Assembly: GCF_045866565.1 (NCBI RefSeq)
Contig: NZ_BAAFZV010000001.1
Span: 620,001 to 684,000 of the forward strand
Length of the DNA: 64,000 nt
Origin: Cognatilysobacter claricitrinus
Lineage (GTDB): Bacteria; Pseudomonadota; Gammaproteobacteria; Xanthomonadales; Xanthomonadaceae
Direction: 5' to 3'
Shown: positions 34,346-44,561 of the stretch, one piece after another
Numbering within the stretch: position 1 is the stretch's first letter
Layout of the letters: each line of letters begins with the position of its first letter
Program-made: the position numbers and the translations under genes
Notes under the pieces: model-generated
Told to the model about the DNA's origin: nothing
Seen by the model: the letters and a program-made list of their open reading frames with translations, nothing else
Database searches by the model: none

Positions 34346-35755
34346 TCAGATCGTGTAGTACATCTGGTACTCGAGGGGATGCGTCGCCGCGCGGAACGCG
34401 GTGACTTCCTTCATCTTCAAACCGATGTAGGCGTCGATGAAGTCGTCGGTGAACACACCGCCGGCCTTGAGGAAGTCGCGATCCTTGTCGAGGGCGTCCA
34501 GCGCCTGGTCGAGCGAATGGCAGACGGTGGGGATGTTCTTCTCTTCTTCCGGCGGCAAGTCGTACAGATCCTTGTCCGACGGCGCGCCCGGATCGATCTG
34601 GTTCTTGATGCCGTCCAGGCCCGCCATCATCAGCGCGGCGAAGGTGAGGTAGCCGGAGTTCATCGGATCGGGGAAGCGGATCTCGATGCGGCGCGCCTTT
34701 GGGTTGGCGACGTACGGAATGCGGCACGATGCGGAGCGGTTGCTCGCCGAGTACGCCAGCATCACCGGCGCCTCGTAGCCCGGCACCAGGCGCTTGTACG
34801 AATTGGTCGTCGAGTTCGCGAACGCGTTGATCGCACGCGCGTGCTTGAAGATGCCGCCGATGTACCACAGCGCCATCTGCGACAGGCCGCCGTAGCCGTC
34901 ACCGCTGAACAGGTTGGTGCCGCCCTTGGCCAGCGACTGGTGCACATGCATGCCCGAGCCGTTGTCGCCCACCAGCGGCTTCGGCATGAACGTCGCGGTC
35001 TTGCCGTTGCGATGCGCGACGTTCTTGACGACGTACTTCATCGTCGTGAGCTCGTCGGCCTTGCGCACCAGCGTGTTGAACTTGACGCCGATCTCGCACT
35101 GGCCCGCGTTCGCGACTTCGTGGTGGTGCACTTCGACTTCCTGGCCGACCGCGGCCAGCGTCTTGCACATCTCGGCGCGCAGGTCGTGCAGCGAGTCGAG
35201 CGGGCCGACCGGGAAGTAGCCGCCTTTCACCATCGGGCGGTAACCGGTGTTGCCGCCAGCGTATTCGGTCGCCGAGTTCCAATGCGCTTCTTCAGAATCG
35301 ACGTGGAAGAAGGTGTGACCCATCTCGTTCGCGAAGCGGACCGAGTCGAAGATGAAGAACTCGGGCTCCGGTCCGAAGAAGGCGGTGTCGGCCACGCCCG
35401 ACGACTTCAGGAACGCCTCGGCGCGCTTGGCGATGCCGCGCGGGTCGCGCGAGTAGCCCTGCATCGTGGTCGGATCGAGGATGTCGCAGATCAGCACCAG
35501 CGTCGGGTCCGCGGTGAACGGGTCGAGGAACGCGGTGGACGGATCGGGCAGCAGCACCATGTCGGACTGCTGGATGCCGCGCCAGCCGACGATCGACGAG
35601 CCGTCGAACATCTTGCCGTCCTCGAACAGGCCGGGTTCGATGATCGACGCCGGGAACGTCACGTGGTGCTGCACACCGCGCATGTCGGTGAAACGCAGGT
35701 CGACGAATTCGACCTTGTGGTCGCGGATGAGCTTTTCGACGTTCTCGAGGGACAT
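34346..35755 (-). CDS. glnA: Glutamine synthetase, type I
   Basis: The start at 35755 (MSLENVEKLIRDHKVEFVDLRF) gives 469 residues, standard for GS I-beta. Seen motifs: MFDGSSI.GW near the N-terminus, FGPEPEFFIFD (metal ligands), NAGQCEIG, KPLVGDNGSGMHVHQSL (ATP/metal), RLVPGYEAPV, NRSASCRIP and the adenylylation loop DLYDLPPEE with its Tyr. It makes glutamine from glutamate and ammonia. Upstream lie a sigma-54 promoter (35814-35829) and an NtrC-type box (35922-35940), so transcription should rise under nitrogen limitation. Confidence 0.98.
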   Translation of the reverse strand: MSLENVEKLIRDHKVEFVDLRFTDMRGVQHHVTFPASIIEPGLFEDGKMFDGSSIVGWRGIQQSDMVLLPDPSTAFLDPFTADPTLVLICDILDPTTMQGYSRDPRGIAKRAEAFLKSSGVADTAFFGPEPEFFIFDSVRFANEMGHTFFHVDSEEAHWNSATEYAGGNTGYRPMVKGGYFPVGPLDSLHDLRAEMCKTLAAVGQEVEVHHHEVANAGQCEIGVKFNTLVRKADELTTMKYVVKNVAHRNGKTATFMPKPLVGDNGSGMHVHQSLAKGGTNLFSGDGYGGLSQMALWYIGGIFKHARAINAFANSTTNSYKRLVPGYEAPVMLAYSASNRSASCRIPYVANPKARRIEIRFPDPMNSGYLTFAALMMAGLDGIKNQIDPGAPSDKDLYDLPPEEEKNIPTVCHSLDQALDALDKDRDFLKAGGVFTDDFIDAYIGLKMKEVTAFRAATHPLEYQMYYTI

Positions 35756-35813
35756 GGCGGCTCCGAGGGAGGGCAAGGGGCGCGGCGCGGAATTGCGCTG
35801 ACGTGGCCTTCAC

Positions 35814-35829
35814 AGCAAGGACGATGCCA
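35814..35829 (-). promoter_or_regulatory. Sigma-54 (RpoN) promoter of glnA
   Basis: Minus-strand TGGCATCGTCCTTGCT fits TGGCAY-N5-TTGCW, with GG and GC separated by exactly 10 bases as sigma-54 requires. It lies 59 bp upstream of the glnA start codon. Confidence 0.85.
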
Positions 35830-35921
35830 ACGGCCGCTCGGGCGCAAGTCGTTGATGCGCAAAGGCGGCACGGCGATGTCCCGCGTGCAAGCGCTTCATG
35901 GAGGTGCAGCGGCATTGCCGA

Positions 35922-35940
35922 TCGCACCGTCATGGTGCGA
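35922..35940. promoter_or_regulatory. NtrC-type enhancer box upstream of glnA
   Basis: TCGCACCGTCATGGTGCGA is a perfect inverted repeat (7+5+7) containing GCACC-N5-GGTGC, the NtrC consensus. Its centre is about 110 bp upstream of the sigma-54 -12 element, the usual enhancer distance. It starts just 12 bp from the stop codon of the next gene. Confidence 0.8.
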
Positions 35941-35952
35941 CGGCGCAGGCGC

Positions 35953-37116
<1,164 letters not shown>

Positions 37117-37250
37117 CCCACGGAACGGTATCGGCGGTCGCAGCACGAACTGGTGCAGACGGGCCGCGCCGGGTGGAGCCGGTTCATGTCGACCGCCGCC
37201 GCCAGCTGACGTTGCGCAGGGCGGCCCGTACCATCGCGGGCTCATCCCCG

Positions 37251-38093
37251 ATGGCGATCGCGATGCCCGACTTCCTGCAAGCCCTGCTGCTCGGCGTGAT
37301 CGAGGGCGTGACCGAATTCCTGCCGATCTCCAGCACCGGCCACCTGCTGATCGCCGAACGCTGGCTCGGGCATCGCTCCGACCTGTTCAACATCGCGATC
37401 CAGGCCGGCGCGATCCTCGCGGTCGTCGCGATCTACCGCGAGCGGCTGTGGCAGCTGGCGATGTCGTTCCTCGGCCGCGGCAATCCGGATGTCGACGGCC
37501 AGCCCGCGCGCGATTACGCGATCAAGCTCGGCGCCGCGTTCGCGGTGACCGCGGTGCTCGGCCTCGTGGTCAAGAAGCTCGGTTTCGAATTGCCGGACGA
37601 GGTCCGGCCCGTCGCATGGGCGCTGGTGATCGGCGCGGTGTGGATGGTCGTCGCCGAAATCTTCGCGGCGCGGCGCGCGCGTGCCATCGGCGAGCGCCGC
37701 ACGATCACATGGACGGTCGCGCTCCTGGTCGGCATCGCGCAGGTTGTGGCCGGGGTGTTTCCCGGAACGTCGCGCTCGGCGGCGACGATCTTCGTCGCGC
37801 TGCTCGCCGGCACCACCTCGCGCGCGGCAGCGACCGAGTTCGCCTTCCTCGTCGGCATCCCCACCATGTTCGCGGCGACCGGTTACGAGCTGTTGCACGT
37901 GCTCAAGGACGGCGGCGGCGCCGGGGAAGACTGGAGCGCGCTGGCGATCGCGTTCGTCGTATCGGCGATCACCGCGTTCGTGTCGGTGAAGTGGTTGCTG
38001 CGCTACATCCAGACGCACCGTTTCACCGCGTTCGCGATCTATCGCGTCGCACTCGGCATCGCGCTGCTGGCACTGGTGCCAACGGGTAACTGA
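37251..38093 (+). CDS. uppP: Undecaprenyl-diphosphatase
   Basis: The enzyme recycles the undecaprenyl carrier for peptidoglycan and other polymers and confers basal bacitracin resistance. The 280-residue membrane protein has both family signatures: EGVTEFLPISSTGHL near residue 18 and PGTSRSAATIF near 172, with 7-8 helices in all. Start at 37251 or at the ATG at 37263 four codons later (276 residues) are both possible. A strong bidirectional terminator follows. Confidence 0.95.
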   Translation: MAIAMPDFLQALLLGVIEGVTEFLPISSTGHLLIAERWLGHRSDLFNIAIQAGAILAVVAIYRERLWQLAMSFLGRGNPDVDGQPARDYAIKLGAAFAVTAVLGLVVKKLGFELPDEVRPVAWALVIGAVWMVVAEIFAARRARAIGERRTITWTVALLVGIAQVVAGVFPGTSRSAATIFVALLAGTTSRAAATEFAFLVGIPTMFAATGYELLHVLKDGGGAGEDWSALAIAFVVSAITAFVSVKWLLRYIQTHRFTAFAIYRVALGIALLALVPTGN

Positions 38094-38111
38094 TCGCTCG
38101 GACGGAATAAA

Positions 38112-38146
38112 AAAAGGCCACGATGCGTTCGCGCTCGTGGCCTTTT
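38112..38146. terminator. Bidirectional terminator between uppP and the ClpP-fold lipoprotein gene
   Basis: AAAAGGCCACGA (38112-38123) pairs with TCGTGGCCTTTT (38135-38146) around an 11-base loop, with A and T runs at both sides. It can stop uppP transcripts and those of the minus-strand gene ending at 38188. Confidence 0.9.
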
Positions 38147-38187
38147 GTTTTTTTCGACGACTGCGACGCAGCGTCGTGACAACGCGC

Positions 38188-39354
38188 TCAGCGCGCGTTG
38201 CGTGTCGCGCCGCCGTGCGTCGTCGATGCGCTGTCGTTCGACGCGACATTCGTGCCGGTGGCCGGCGCGTCGTCGGTACCATCGGCGGGCGTCGCTTCCG
38301 CGGCGGCAAGCTGTGCGGCCTGCTGGCGCAGCGTCTCGAGGTCGAGACGTCGCTGCGCATCGGCCAGCGGCGTTTCGTCCGCGCACTTCGCGTCCGGGAA
38401 GCCATAGGCCGAGCGCAGCTCGAGACCACAACGCGTCACGTCGTCCCAGGGCTTTTCGTCGACACCGCAACGCGCTTCGAACTGGCGCTCGAACGCATCG
38501 CGACGACGCATGAAATCCTCGCCGCACTTGCGACGGATGACGATACGTTCCAGGTCGTCCTGCGCGGCGTTGCGGCCAACGAGGCCGTACTCGTCGAGTT
38601 CGTCGGGCGTGAGCAGGCGCAGGCGGCGGTTCGGCACCGTCATCATCAGGTCGGCGACGGCGAGCGCGACGCCGTGGCGTTCGAAGTACTCACGCACCAG
38701 TGCGTTGACGTTGCGCAGTTCGTCGTTGAGTTCGGCGCGCGACGTCGCGTTCGACCGGTCGCGCATCAGGCGATGCACGCCGACCTTGCCGTGCACGACG
38801 CGATCGTCCGCCGCGGCGAGCACCAATACGCAGGCCGACAGGCAGTTCGCGTCGTCCTGTACGCGCACCGTCCACTTCGCGTCGGCCAGCGCATCGCCCG
38901 CGCGGATCGCTTCCTCGACATGGCCGCCCGCCGAGTCGATGTCGAGCAGCCGCTCGGGCAGGTCCATGCGCTGCGCCATCGCGGAGACGCGGCGCGTGAG
39001 TTCGGTGAAACCGCCGTCGATGCGACCGCTGTAGTGCAGGCGCACGAGCCCGGTCGACGCGCAGGTCGCCATCGCGTCGTAAAGCGGAAAGAATTCGAGC
39101 GAATCGAGCGCGCGCGGCGGATCGTCGGCGTCGTCGCGTTCGCAGCTGACCTGGGCAAGTCCGCGCTCGACGCGTGCGGCCGGCCAGTGCGTGCCGGACA
39201 GGTCATCGGCCGGTTGCGGCTGGGGTTCGTCGTTGGCCGGCATCGGGGCGACGGCGTTGTCGCCCAGCGTCACGGGCGCATGCGCGGCCGGCGGCGGCGC
39301 GGCCCCGCAGGCGGTGAGCAGCAGCGCAAGCGCGAGCACCAGGCTCCGTCGCAT
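38188..39354 (-). CDS. Periplasmic ClpP-fold (COG3904-like) lipoprotein
   Basis: The start at 39354 gives a lipoprotein signal with lipobox LLLTAC. Residues about 110-240 have the ClpP/SppA fold: LLDIDSAGGHVEEAI, then CLSACVLVLAAADDRVVHGKVGVHR, where the Ser between two Cys sits at the nucleophile position and the His follows at VGVHR. The two Cys could form a disulfide. The C-terminal 120 residues are charged with four further Cys and end in a low-complexity Ala/Thr tail. A periplasmic serine protease is likely, but activity is inferred. Confidence 0.8.
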   Translation of the reverse strand: MRRSLVLALALLLTACGAAPPPAAHAPVTLGDNAVAPMPANDEPQPQPADDLSGTHWPAARVERGLAQVSCERDDADDPPRALDSLEFFPLYDAMATCASTGLVRLHYSGRIDGGFTELTRRVSAMAQRMDLPERLLDIDSAGGHVEEAIRAGDALADAKWTVRVQDDANCLSACVLVLAAADDRVVHGKVGVHRLMRDRSNATSRAELNDELRNVNALVREYFERHGVALAVADLMMTVPNRRLRLLTPDELDEYGLVGRNAAQDDLERIVIRRKCGEDFMRRRDAFERQFEARCGVDEKPWDDVTRCGLELRSAYGFPDAKCADETPLADAQRRLDLETLRQQAAQLAAAEATPADGTDDAPATGTNVASNDSASTTHGGATRNAR

Positions 39355-39469
39355 CACCCGTCCCGACTGCCGCACTGCCAACCTCCCCGACTCACATCGT
39401 CACCGCATCCTGAGGCCCGGCCGATGAACCACGGCTGGGCCGCCATGACCAGTCTAACGGCGCAACGGC

Positions 39470-40096
39470 TCAGGCCTTGACGTCCGGATGCAGTGAATAG
39501 CTGGCCTGCAGCGTCGCCTCGGCGAGCACGTGGCCGTGCATGGCGCGGAACACGTCGGCCGAGGTGAAGCGTTCGGGCAGGTCGAGCGTGGCGACGTCGA
39601 GCGCGAACAGCCGGAAGAAGTAGCGGTGCAGCCGCAGGTCGTTCGGCGGCGGGAACGCGCCGTCGTAGCCACGCCAGTCGCCGCGCATCGCTTCGTCGCC
39701 GGCGAACCAGCCGGTGTAGTCGTTCAGGCCCTGGCGGCTGCCAGCCGGACCCGCGGGCGCCTGCTTGCCGTGCGGGACGACGCCATCGCTGCAGGCGCCC
39801 GCGGCGATCTCGCGGACGTCCGCCGGGATGTCGGCCATGGCCCAGTGGGTGAAGTCGCAACGCGGCTGGTCGGCCGGGATCTCGACGCCCGCCTTGCCGA
39901 CCATCTCCGGCACGGTCGGCACGTCGGGGTCCATCACCAGCAGCGCGAACGACCGGGTGCCGGCGGGCACGTCGTCCCAGCGCAGGTGCGGGTTGCGGTT
40001 CCGCCCGAAGCCGACGCCATCGCCCGTGCGCACGCCGGCCGCGAACTCGTCGGGCAGGCGCTGGCGGTGCTCGAAACTGTCACTGGTCAGGCGCAT
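39470..40096 (-). CDS. PEBP-family protein (YbhB/YbcL type)
   Basis: The 208-residue product has the phosphatidylethanolamine-binding protein pattern: NRNPHLRWDDVPAGTRSFALLVMDPDVPT at the ligand site, FTHWAMADIPADVREI with the conserved HW, GLNDYTGWFAG, and YDGAFPPPNDLRLHRYFFRLFALD. It lacks a signal peptide, so it is cytoplasmic. Ligand and role are unknown. Relatives act as raf-kinase-inhibitor-like proteins; in bacteria they are mostly uncharacterised. Confidence 0.92.
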   Translation of the reverse strand: MRLTSDSFEHRQRLPDEFAAGVRTGDGVGFGRNRNPHLRWDDVPAGTRSFALLVMDPDVPTVPEMVGKAGVEIPADQPRCDFTHWAMADIPADVREIAAGACSDGVVPHGKQAPAGPAGSRQGLNDYTGWFAGDEAMRGDWRGYDGAFPPPNDLRLHRYFFRLFALDVATLDLPERFTSADVFRAMHGHVLAEATLQASYSLHPDVKA

Positions 40097-40123
40097 GGCG
40101 ATCTCCGGCGAAGGTGGATTCGA

Positions 40124-42193
40124 TCAGGCGGTGTAACCGAGGCGCGCCGCGACCGGGCCGAGGATCGCGAACGGCTCGTCGAGGACCTTGGCGAAGCGCT
40201 GCCACTGGCCCGATGGCAGGCGGCCCGCGCCGAACGACGGCATCGGTGCGGACGGCACTTCGATCTGCAGCGCATCGGCGAGCGCCTGCGCAACGCCGAC
40301 CGGATCGTTCTCGATGCCGTCCAGGCGGACGAGCCGGTGCGGGAACAGGTCCTGCTCGTGCAGGTCGGCAACCTGCGACAGCACGCCGGCCAGCCACGTG
40401 GCCGCGGCGACGGGCGATTCGAAGCCCAGCGGCAGCGCGCCGTCGAAGGCGAGCCAATCGAGCAGCATGTCGCGCGGGTCGCGGATCGCGATCATCACGA
40501 TCGCTTCCGGCAGATACGGACGCAGTGCGAGCAGCAGCGCGTTGTCCCAGTGCAGCAGCCAGTCGAACACGTTGCGGTCGGCAATGCCGCGCGCGGCGAG
40601 CACCGCGCGCCACTGCGCGACCAGGTACGCGCCATCCATGCGGCGGTCGACCAGCATCTGCGCGGTGTCGAAACGCTGGAACGGATCGCTCGGCGGCCGC
40701 GCGCCGAAACGGTCGGTGAGCATCGGCGCACCGCCTAGTTCGAAGGTGCGGACGAGGCGCTCGACCATCGACCCCGGTGCGCCCCACATCAGCAGCACGC
40801 CCGGCGCATCGTCCGGCAGCGGCGCGAGGTCCGGCCACGGGCCGGTGAAGCCCGTCGGCGCAGGCGGCGCGAGGCGTTCGGCGAGCACGTCGTGCTGCGA
40901 TTGCAGCCAGGTGGCCACGGCGTCGGCCGGGCGGTCGGCGCGCTCGAACGCGAAGGCGAGCAGCTGGCGCAGGCCGCGCGCGACCTGCGGGTCGGTCGCA
41001 CGCTCGGCGAGGCTGCGCAGGCGCGCAACGGCGAGTTCGGGATCACGCGCGAGCAGGCCGTCGAGCAGGCGCATTTCGGCCTGCGTGTGGCCCGGCTCCA
41101 GTTCGACGACGCGCTGTGCCGCGGCTTCGGCCAGTTCGGGCTCACCGGCGGCATCGTGCAACGACATGCGCGCGAGCAGCGCGGGCACGTGGTCGGGCAT
41201 GGCGACCAGCCAGCGATCGATCACCGCGCGCGCTTCGTCGCCGGCATAAGGCTCGACGCCGAGGCGCGCGAGCCACAGATCGTGTTCCTGCGCGTGCGTC
41301 GCGAGTGCGGCGTCGAGCGTGCTGCGCGCGTCGTCGCGGTCGTCGCGCGCTTCCCATGCGGTGAGCAGCGTCGACAGCGTGCGGCGATCGCCCGGCATGT
41401 GGGCGAGCGCGTACTTCAGCCGCGGCATCGCGCTGTCCATGCGGTCGGCGGCCATCTCGAGTTCGCCGACCAGGCGGTGCAGCGCGGGCGACATGTCGGC
41501 CTGGTCGAGTAGCGGGATCAGTTCATCGGCGGCTTCGCCGGGACGCCCCTGCTGGCGGACGATGTCGGCGATCAGCGCGCGCAACGCCACGTTGTCGGGC
41601 GTGCCTTCGAGCACGCCACGGAAGGCCTGTTCGGCGAACGCGAGATGGCCTTTCGCGAGATACGCGAAGCCGAGCGAGTTGCGCACCATCGGTTCGTCGG
41701 GCGCGATCTGCGCGGCGCGCGTGAGGACGTCGAGCGCTTCGTCCGGCCGACCCCGACGCAGCGACAGCATGCCCTGCACCGCGCCCACCAGCGGGTGCTC
41801 GGGCGCGATGCGCGCGGCGGTACGCACGAGGCGTTCGGCTTCGTCGAGTTCACCGCGGCCGATCGCGAGTTGGGCCTGGATGATGTACGCGGGAAACTGG
41901 TTGGGATCGAGGCCGACACTGCGCGCGAGCGCAGCTTCCGCGGCATCGAGGTCGCGTGCCTGCAGCAGCAGCCCGGCGCGCTCGAGGTGCAGGTCGGCGT
42001 TTTCGGGCTGCTTTTCCAGCATGCCGTCGAGCGTCGCCAGCGCGGCGTCGCTGTCCCCCGACAGGCGCTGCGATGCCGCCAGCAGGCGCTGGGCGCGGAG
42101 ATCGTCGGGGTGCTGCTCGACGAGCGACTGCGCGGCGTGCAGGGCTTCGTCGGCGGCGCCGCGGCGCAGCGCATCGATGACGGTGTCGTACAT
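40124..42193 (-). CDS. TPR protein with C-terminal sulfotransferase-like domain
   Basis: The start at 42193 (MYDTVIDALRRGAADEALHAAQ) gives 689 residues. Residues 1-430 are about 11-12 TPR-like helical pairs (for example AEQAFRGVLEGTPDNVALRALIADIVR). Residues about 450-690 resemble a sulfotransferase: VLLMWGAPGSMVERLVRTFE at the 5'-phosphosulfate loop position, but without the canonical R-S/P-G-T/S-T, then IVMIAIRDPRDMLLDWL as the 3'-phosphate-type motif. The weakened 5' loop makes catalytic activity uncertain. The substrate may be a protein bound by the TPR half. Confidence 0.85.
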   Translation of the reverse strand: MYDTVIDALRRGAADEALHAAQSLVEQHPDDLRAQRLLAASQRLSGDSDAALATLDGMLEKQPENADLHLERAGLLLQARDLDAAEAALARSVGLDPNQFPAYIIQAQLAIGRGELDEAERLVRTAARIAPEHPLVGAVQGMLSLRRGRPDEALDVLTRAAQIAPDEPMVRNSLGFAYLAKGHLAFAEQAFRGVLEGTPDNVALRALIADIVRQQGRPGEAADELIPLLDQADMSPALHRLVGELEMAADRMDSAMPRLKYALAHMPGDRRTLSTLLTAWEARDDRDDARSTLDAALATHAQEHDLWLARLGVEPYAGDEARAVIDRWLVAMPDHVPALLARMSLHDAAGEPELAEAAAQRVVELEPGHTQAEMRLLDGLLARDPELAVARLRSLAERATDPQVARGLRQLLAFAFERADRPADAVATWLQSQHDVLAERLAPPAPTGFTGPWPDLAPLPDDAPGVLLMWGAPGSMVERLVRTFELGGAPMLTDRFGARPPSDPFQRFDTAQMLVDRRMDGAYLVAQWRAVLAARGIADRNVFDWLLHWDNALLLALRPYLPEAIVMIAIRDPRDMLLDWLAFDGALPLGFESPVAAATWLAGVLSQVADLHEQDLFPHRLVRLDGIENDPVGVAQALADALQIEVPSAPMPSFGAGRLPSGQWQRFAKVLDEPFAILGPVAARLGYTA

Positions 42194-42239
42194 GGAATTC
42201 CCGGAAATGAAGCGAGGCGACCCCGGATTGTAGCGGGGG

Positions 42240-43229
42240 CTACGCGCCGGCCGGACGGTCCAGCACGCCGGCGACCCACTGCTCGCCGAAGCCGTCCAGG
42301 CGGGCATTGCGCAGGAAGCCGCAGTGGCCGCCGCGCGGGGTGATCGTGAGGCGGGTCGACGGCGCGAGCGTGAGCTGCTCGAAGTCGTCGACCGGGATGA
42401 CCGGGTCATCCGCGGCGGTGAGGATCTCGGCCGGCACGTCGAGCGCGGCGAGGCGGTCTCCCGCCAGCGTGTACCCGTCGAAGTAGTTCTCGAGCGTGCC
42501 GAAGTCGGTGTGGCGCTCGACCAGCCATTCGGTGAGTGGACGCAGCCGCTGCGAGAGGGTGCGGTCGTCGAGGTGCAGCAGGTGCGGGAACAATTCCCGC
42601 TTGCGCATCAGCGACACGCGCCACTTGTGCTCGAAATAGCGGCGGTAAAGGCCGAAGCCGCGGTCCATCGCGTGCATGGTCTTGGCCGGATCGAGCACCG
42701 GGCAGACCGCGGCCACGCGCTCAAGCCGCAGCCCCGCCGCCGATGCGCGCAACGCGAGCCGCAGGGTGAAGTTGCCACCCAGCGAATAGCCGGCGGCGAC
42801 CATGCGGTCGGCCGGGAAGCGTCGCGCGACTTCCAGCGCCGCGCGCACCACTTCGTCGATGCGGTTGGAGTGGAAGATCTGTTCGTTGAGATGGTGGCTG
42901 TCGCCGTGGTCGCGGAAGTTGAGGCGGAACGTCGACCAGCCGCGCGCGAGCAGTTCGGCGGCGGTAAGCCGCATGTAGCTGGAGTCGACGCTGCCTTCCC
43001 AACCGTGCAGCAGCAGTGCGAGGCCTTTGGAGGCGCCGTCGCCCGGCTCGTCGTGCAGGCCGGACAGGCGCACCCCGTCGCCCGCGTCGATCAGGTGCGG
43101 CGTGGTACGCGCACCGCGCGCGGCGAGCCGCCGCTGGCCGAGATAGCGGCGCAGCGGGCTGGTGCCGAGCACGGTCTGGATGTGGGCATCGCGCAGCCAC
43201 CACGGCGGCGCGAATTCGGCCGGCCGCAT
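42240..43229 (-). CDS. YheT-family alpha/beta hydrolase
   Basis: The start at 43229 (MRPAEFAPPWWLRDAHIQTVLG) gives 329 residues. The family hallmark HIQTVLGT.P lies at the N-terminus; LLLHGWEGSVDSSY is the oxyanion-loop HG; the nucleophile elbow is AAGYSLGGN; the acid/His are in DDPVIPVDDF and RGGHCGF. It is a cytoplasmic esterase-like protein of unknown substrate. It follows the acyltransferase gene by 7 bp, so the two are an operon. Confidence 0.9.
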   Translation of the reverse strand: MRPAEFAPPWWLRDAHIQTVLGTSPLRRYLGQRRLAARGARTTPHLIDAGDGVRLSGLHDEPGDGASKGLALLLHGWEGSVDSSYMRLTAAELLARGWSTFRLNFRDHGDSHHLNEQIFHSNRIDEVVRAALEVARRFPADRMVAAGYSLGGNFTLRLALRASAAGLRLERVAAVCPVLDPAKTMHAMDRGFGLYRRYFEHKWRVSLMRKRELFPHLLHLDDRTLSQRLRPLTEWLVERHTDFGTLENYFDGYTLAGDRLAALDVPAEILTAADDPVIPVDDFEQLTLAPSTRLTITPRGGHCGFLRNARLDGFGEQWVAGVLDRPAGA

Positions 43230-43236
43230 CGCGCGC

Positions 43237-44040
43237 TCAGCCGCCCATCGCGGCGACGATGCGCGACCGCGCGAGATCGGCGATGCGACGCCGGCCGTCC
43301 TCCTGCCCCGCCGGGATCGGTTCGAGGAAGTGCACGGTGGCGCTGCGCGCCGGCTCGCCGAGCAGGCGGACCAGGTTGGCGGCGAAGCTCTCGCGCCGGC
43401 CGAACGCGACGGTCGTCTGCGCGGCGCCGTTCTCGCCGTACACCAGCGCCACCGGCTGCACCGGCACGCCCGCATCGACCGCGGCCGTGAAGATGCGCGC
43501 GTGGAACGGGCCGATCTCCGCGCCACCGCGGGTGCCGCCCTCCGGGAACACGCCGACCGAATCGCCGCGCTGCAGGCGTCGCACCATCTCGCCGAGCACG
43601 CCACCGAGCGATTCGGTGCTGCCGCGACGGTGATAGATGGTCTGCCCGCGCGAGGCGAGCCAGCCCACCAGCGGCCAGCGCGAGATCTCGTCCTTGGCCA
43701 CGAAGCCCATCATCCGCTGGCTGTGCAGCATGGAGATGTCGACCCAGCCGACGTGGTTGGCGACGAACATGGTCGCGCCGCGCAACGGCGTGCCTTCGCG
43801 GCGCAGGCGGAAGCCGAAGATCCACATCAGCCCGTGCTGCCAGATGCGGATGACGCGGTGCTGGAACGGTTCGTCGCCCCAGCGCCAGTCGCGGGTGATG
43901 GGCGTGAGCAGAAGAAGCGTGATCGGCAGATGGACCAGCGCATGCCAGAGCAGCATGGGCACGCGGATCAGGTAGCGCGACGCGCGCAGCACGGCGGCGC
44001 CCGGTGCGGCGGCGCCTGCGGGGGACGTGGGCGCGATCAT
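43237..44040 (-). CDS. 1-acyl-sn-glycerol-3-phosphate acyltransferase-like protein
   Basis: The 267-residue protein has an N-terminal membrane helix (LLWHALVHLPITLLLL) and the PlsC motifs NHVGWVD (HX4D as H-VGWV-D), VFPEGGTRGG and PVQPVALVY. It should acylate lysophosphatidic acid or another lysolipid on the cytoplasmic face of the membrane. Overlapping design with the YheT-like hydrolase (7 bp downstream) suggests a shared role in lipid turnover, which is inference. Confidence 0.9.
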   Translation of the reverse strand: MIAPTSPAGAAAPGAAVLRASRYLIRVPMLLWHALVHLPITLLLLTPITRDWRWGDEPFQHRVIRIWQHGLMWIFGFRLRREGTPLRGATMFVANHVGWVDISMLHSQRMMGFVAKDEISRWPLVGWLASRGQTIYHRRGSTESLGGVLGEMVRRLQRGDSVGVFPEGGTRGGAEIGPFHARIFTAAVDAGVPVQPVALVYGENGAAQTTVAFGRRESFAANLVRLLGEPARSATVHFLEPIPAGQEDGRRRIADLARSRIVAAMGG

Positions 44041-44089
44041 CGGTGGAACGATACCGGACGCATGCCCGCTCCGGTAACGCGGATGGCGA

Positions 44090-44530
44090 TCAAGCCGGCG
44101 TCCGCGCGACCACGGCGAGCGTCAACCGCGACACGCAGACGAGCTTGCCGCGCTCGTCCTCGATGCGGATTTCCCAGACCTGCGTGCTCGCGCCGATGTG
44201 CAGCGGGCGCGCGGTGCCGGTGACCACGCCGTCGCGCACGCCGCGCACGTGGTTCGCGTTGATCTCGATGCCGACGCAGATGCGGTCCTCGGGGACGCAC
44301 AGGTTGCCGGCGGTCGAGCCCAGCGTTTCCGCGAGCAGCACCGACGCGCCGCCGTGCAGCAGGCCATACGGTTGGCGGGTGCGTTCGTCGACCGGCATCG
44401 TCCCGCGCAGGAAATCGGCGCCGAGTTCGGTGAAGTGGATGCCCAGCGGCACCATCGCGGTGCCCGCGGACAACGCGTTGAGATCGGCGAGGGTGGTGGT
44501 GCCGCGGAACGGCGAAGCGGTCGAAGTCAT
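44090..44530 (-). CDS. PaaI/YdiI-type hotdog thioesterase
   Basis: The 146-residue protein has the hotdog-helix motif YGLLHGGASVLLAETLGSTAG with the conserved His-Gly-Gly, and VGIEINANHVRGVRDG in the second strand. These are typical of PaaI, EntH and MenI thioesterases that hydrolyse aryl- or naphthoyl-CoA. Which thioester it uses cannot be told. It ends 49 bp before the acyltransferase start on the same strand. Confidence 0.9.
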   Translation of the reverse strand: MTSTASPFRGTTTLADLNALSAGTAMVPLGIHFTELGADFLRGTMPVDERTRQPYGLLHGGASVLLAETLGSTAGNLCVPEDRICVGIEINANHVRGVRDGVVTGTARPLHIGASTQVWEIRIEDERGKLVCVSRLTLAVVARTPA

Positions 44531-44561
44531 CGCGCCACGATACCGTGCGCGGTCGACACGT

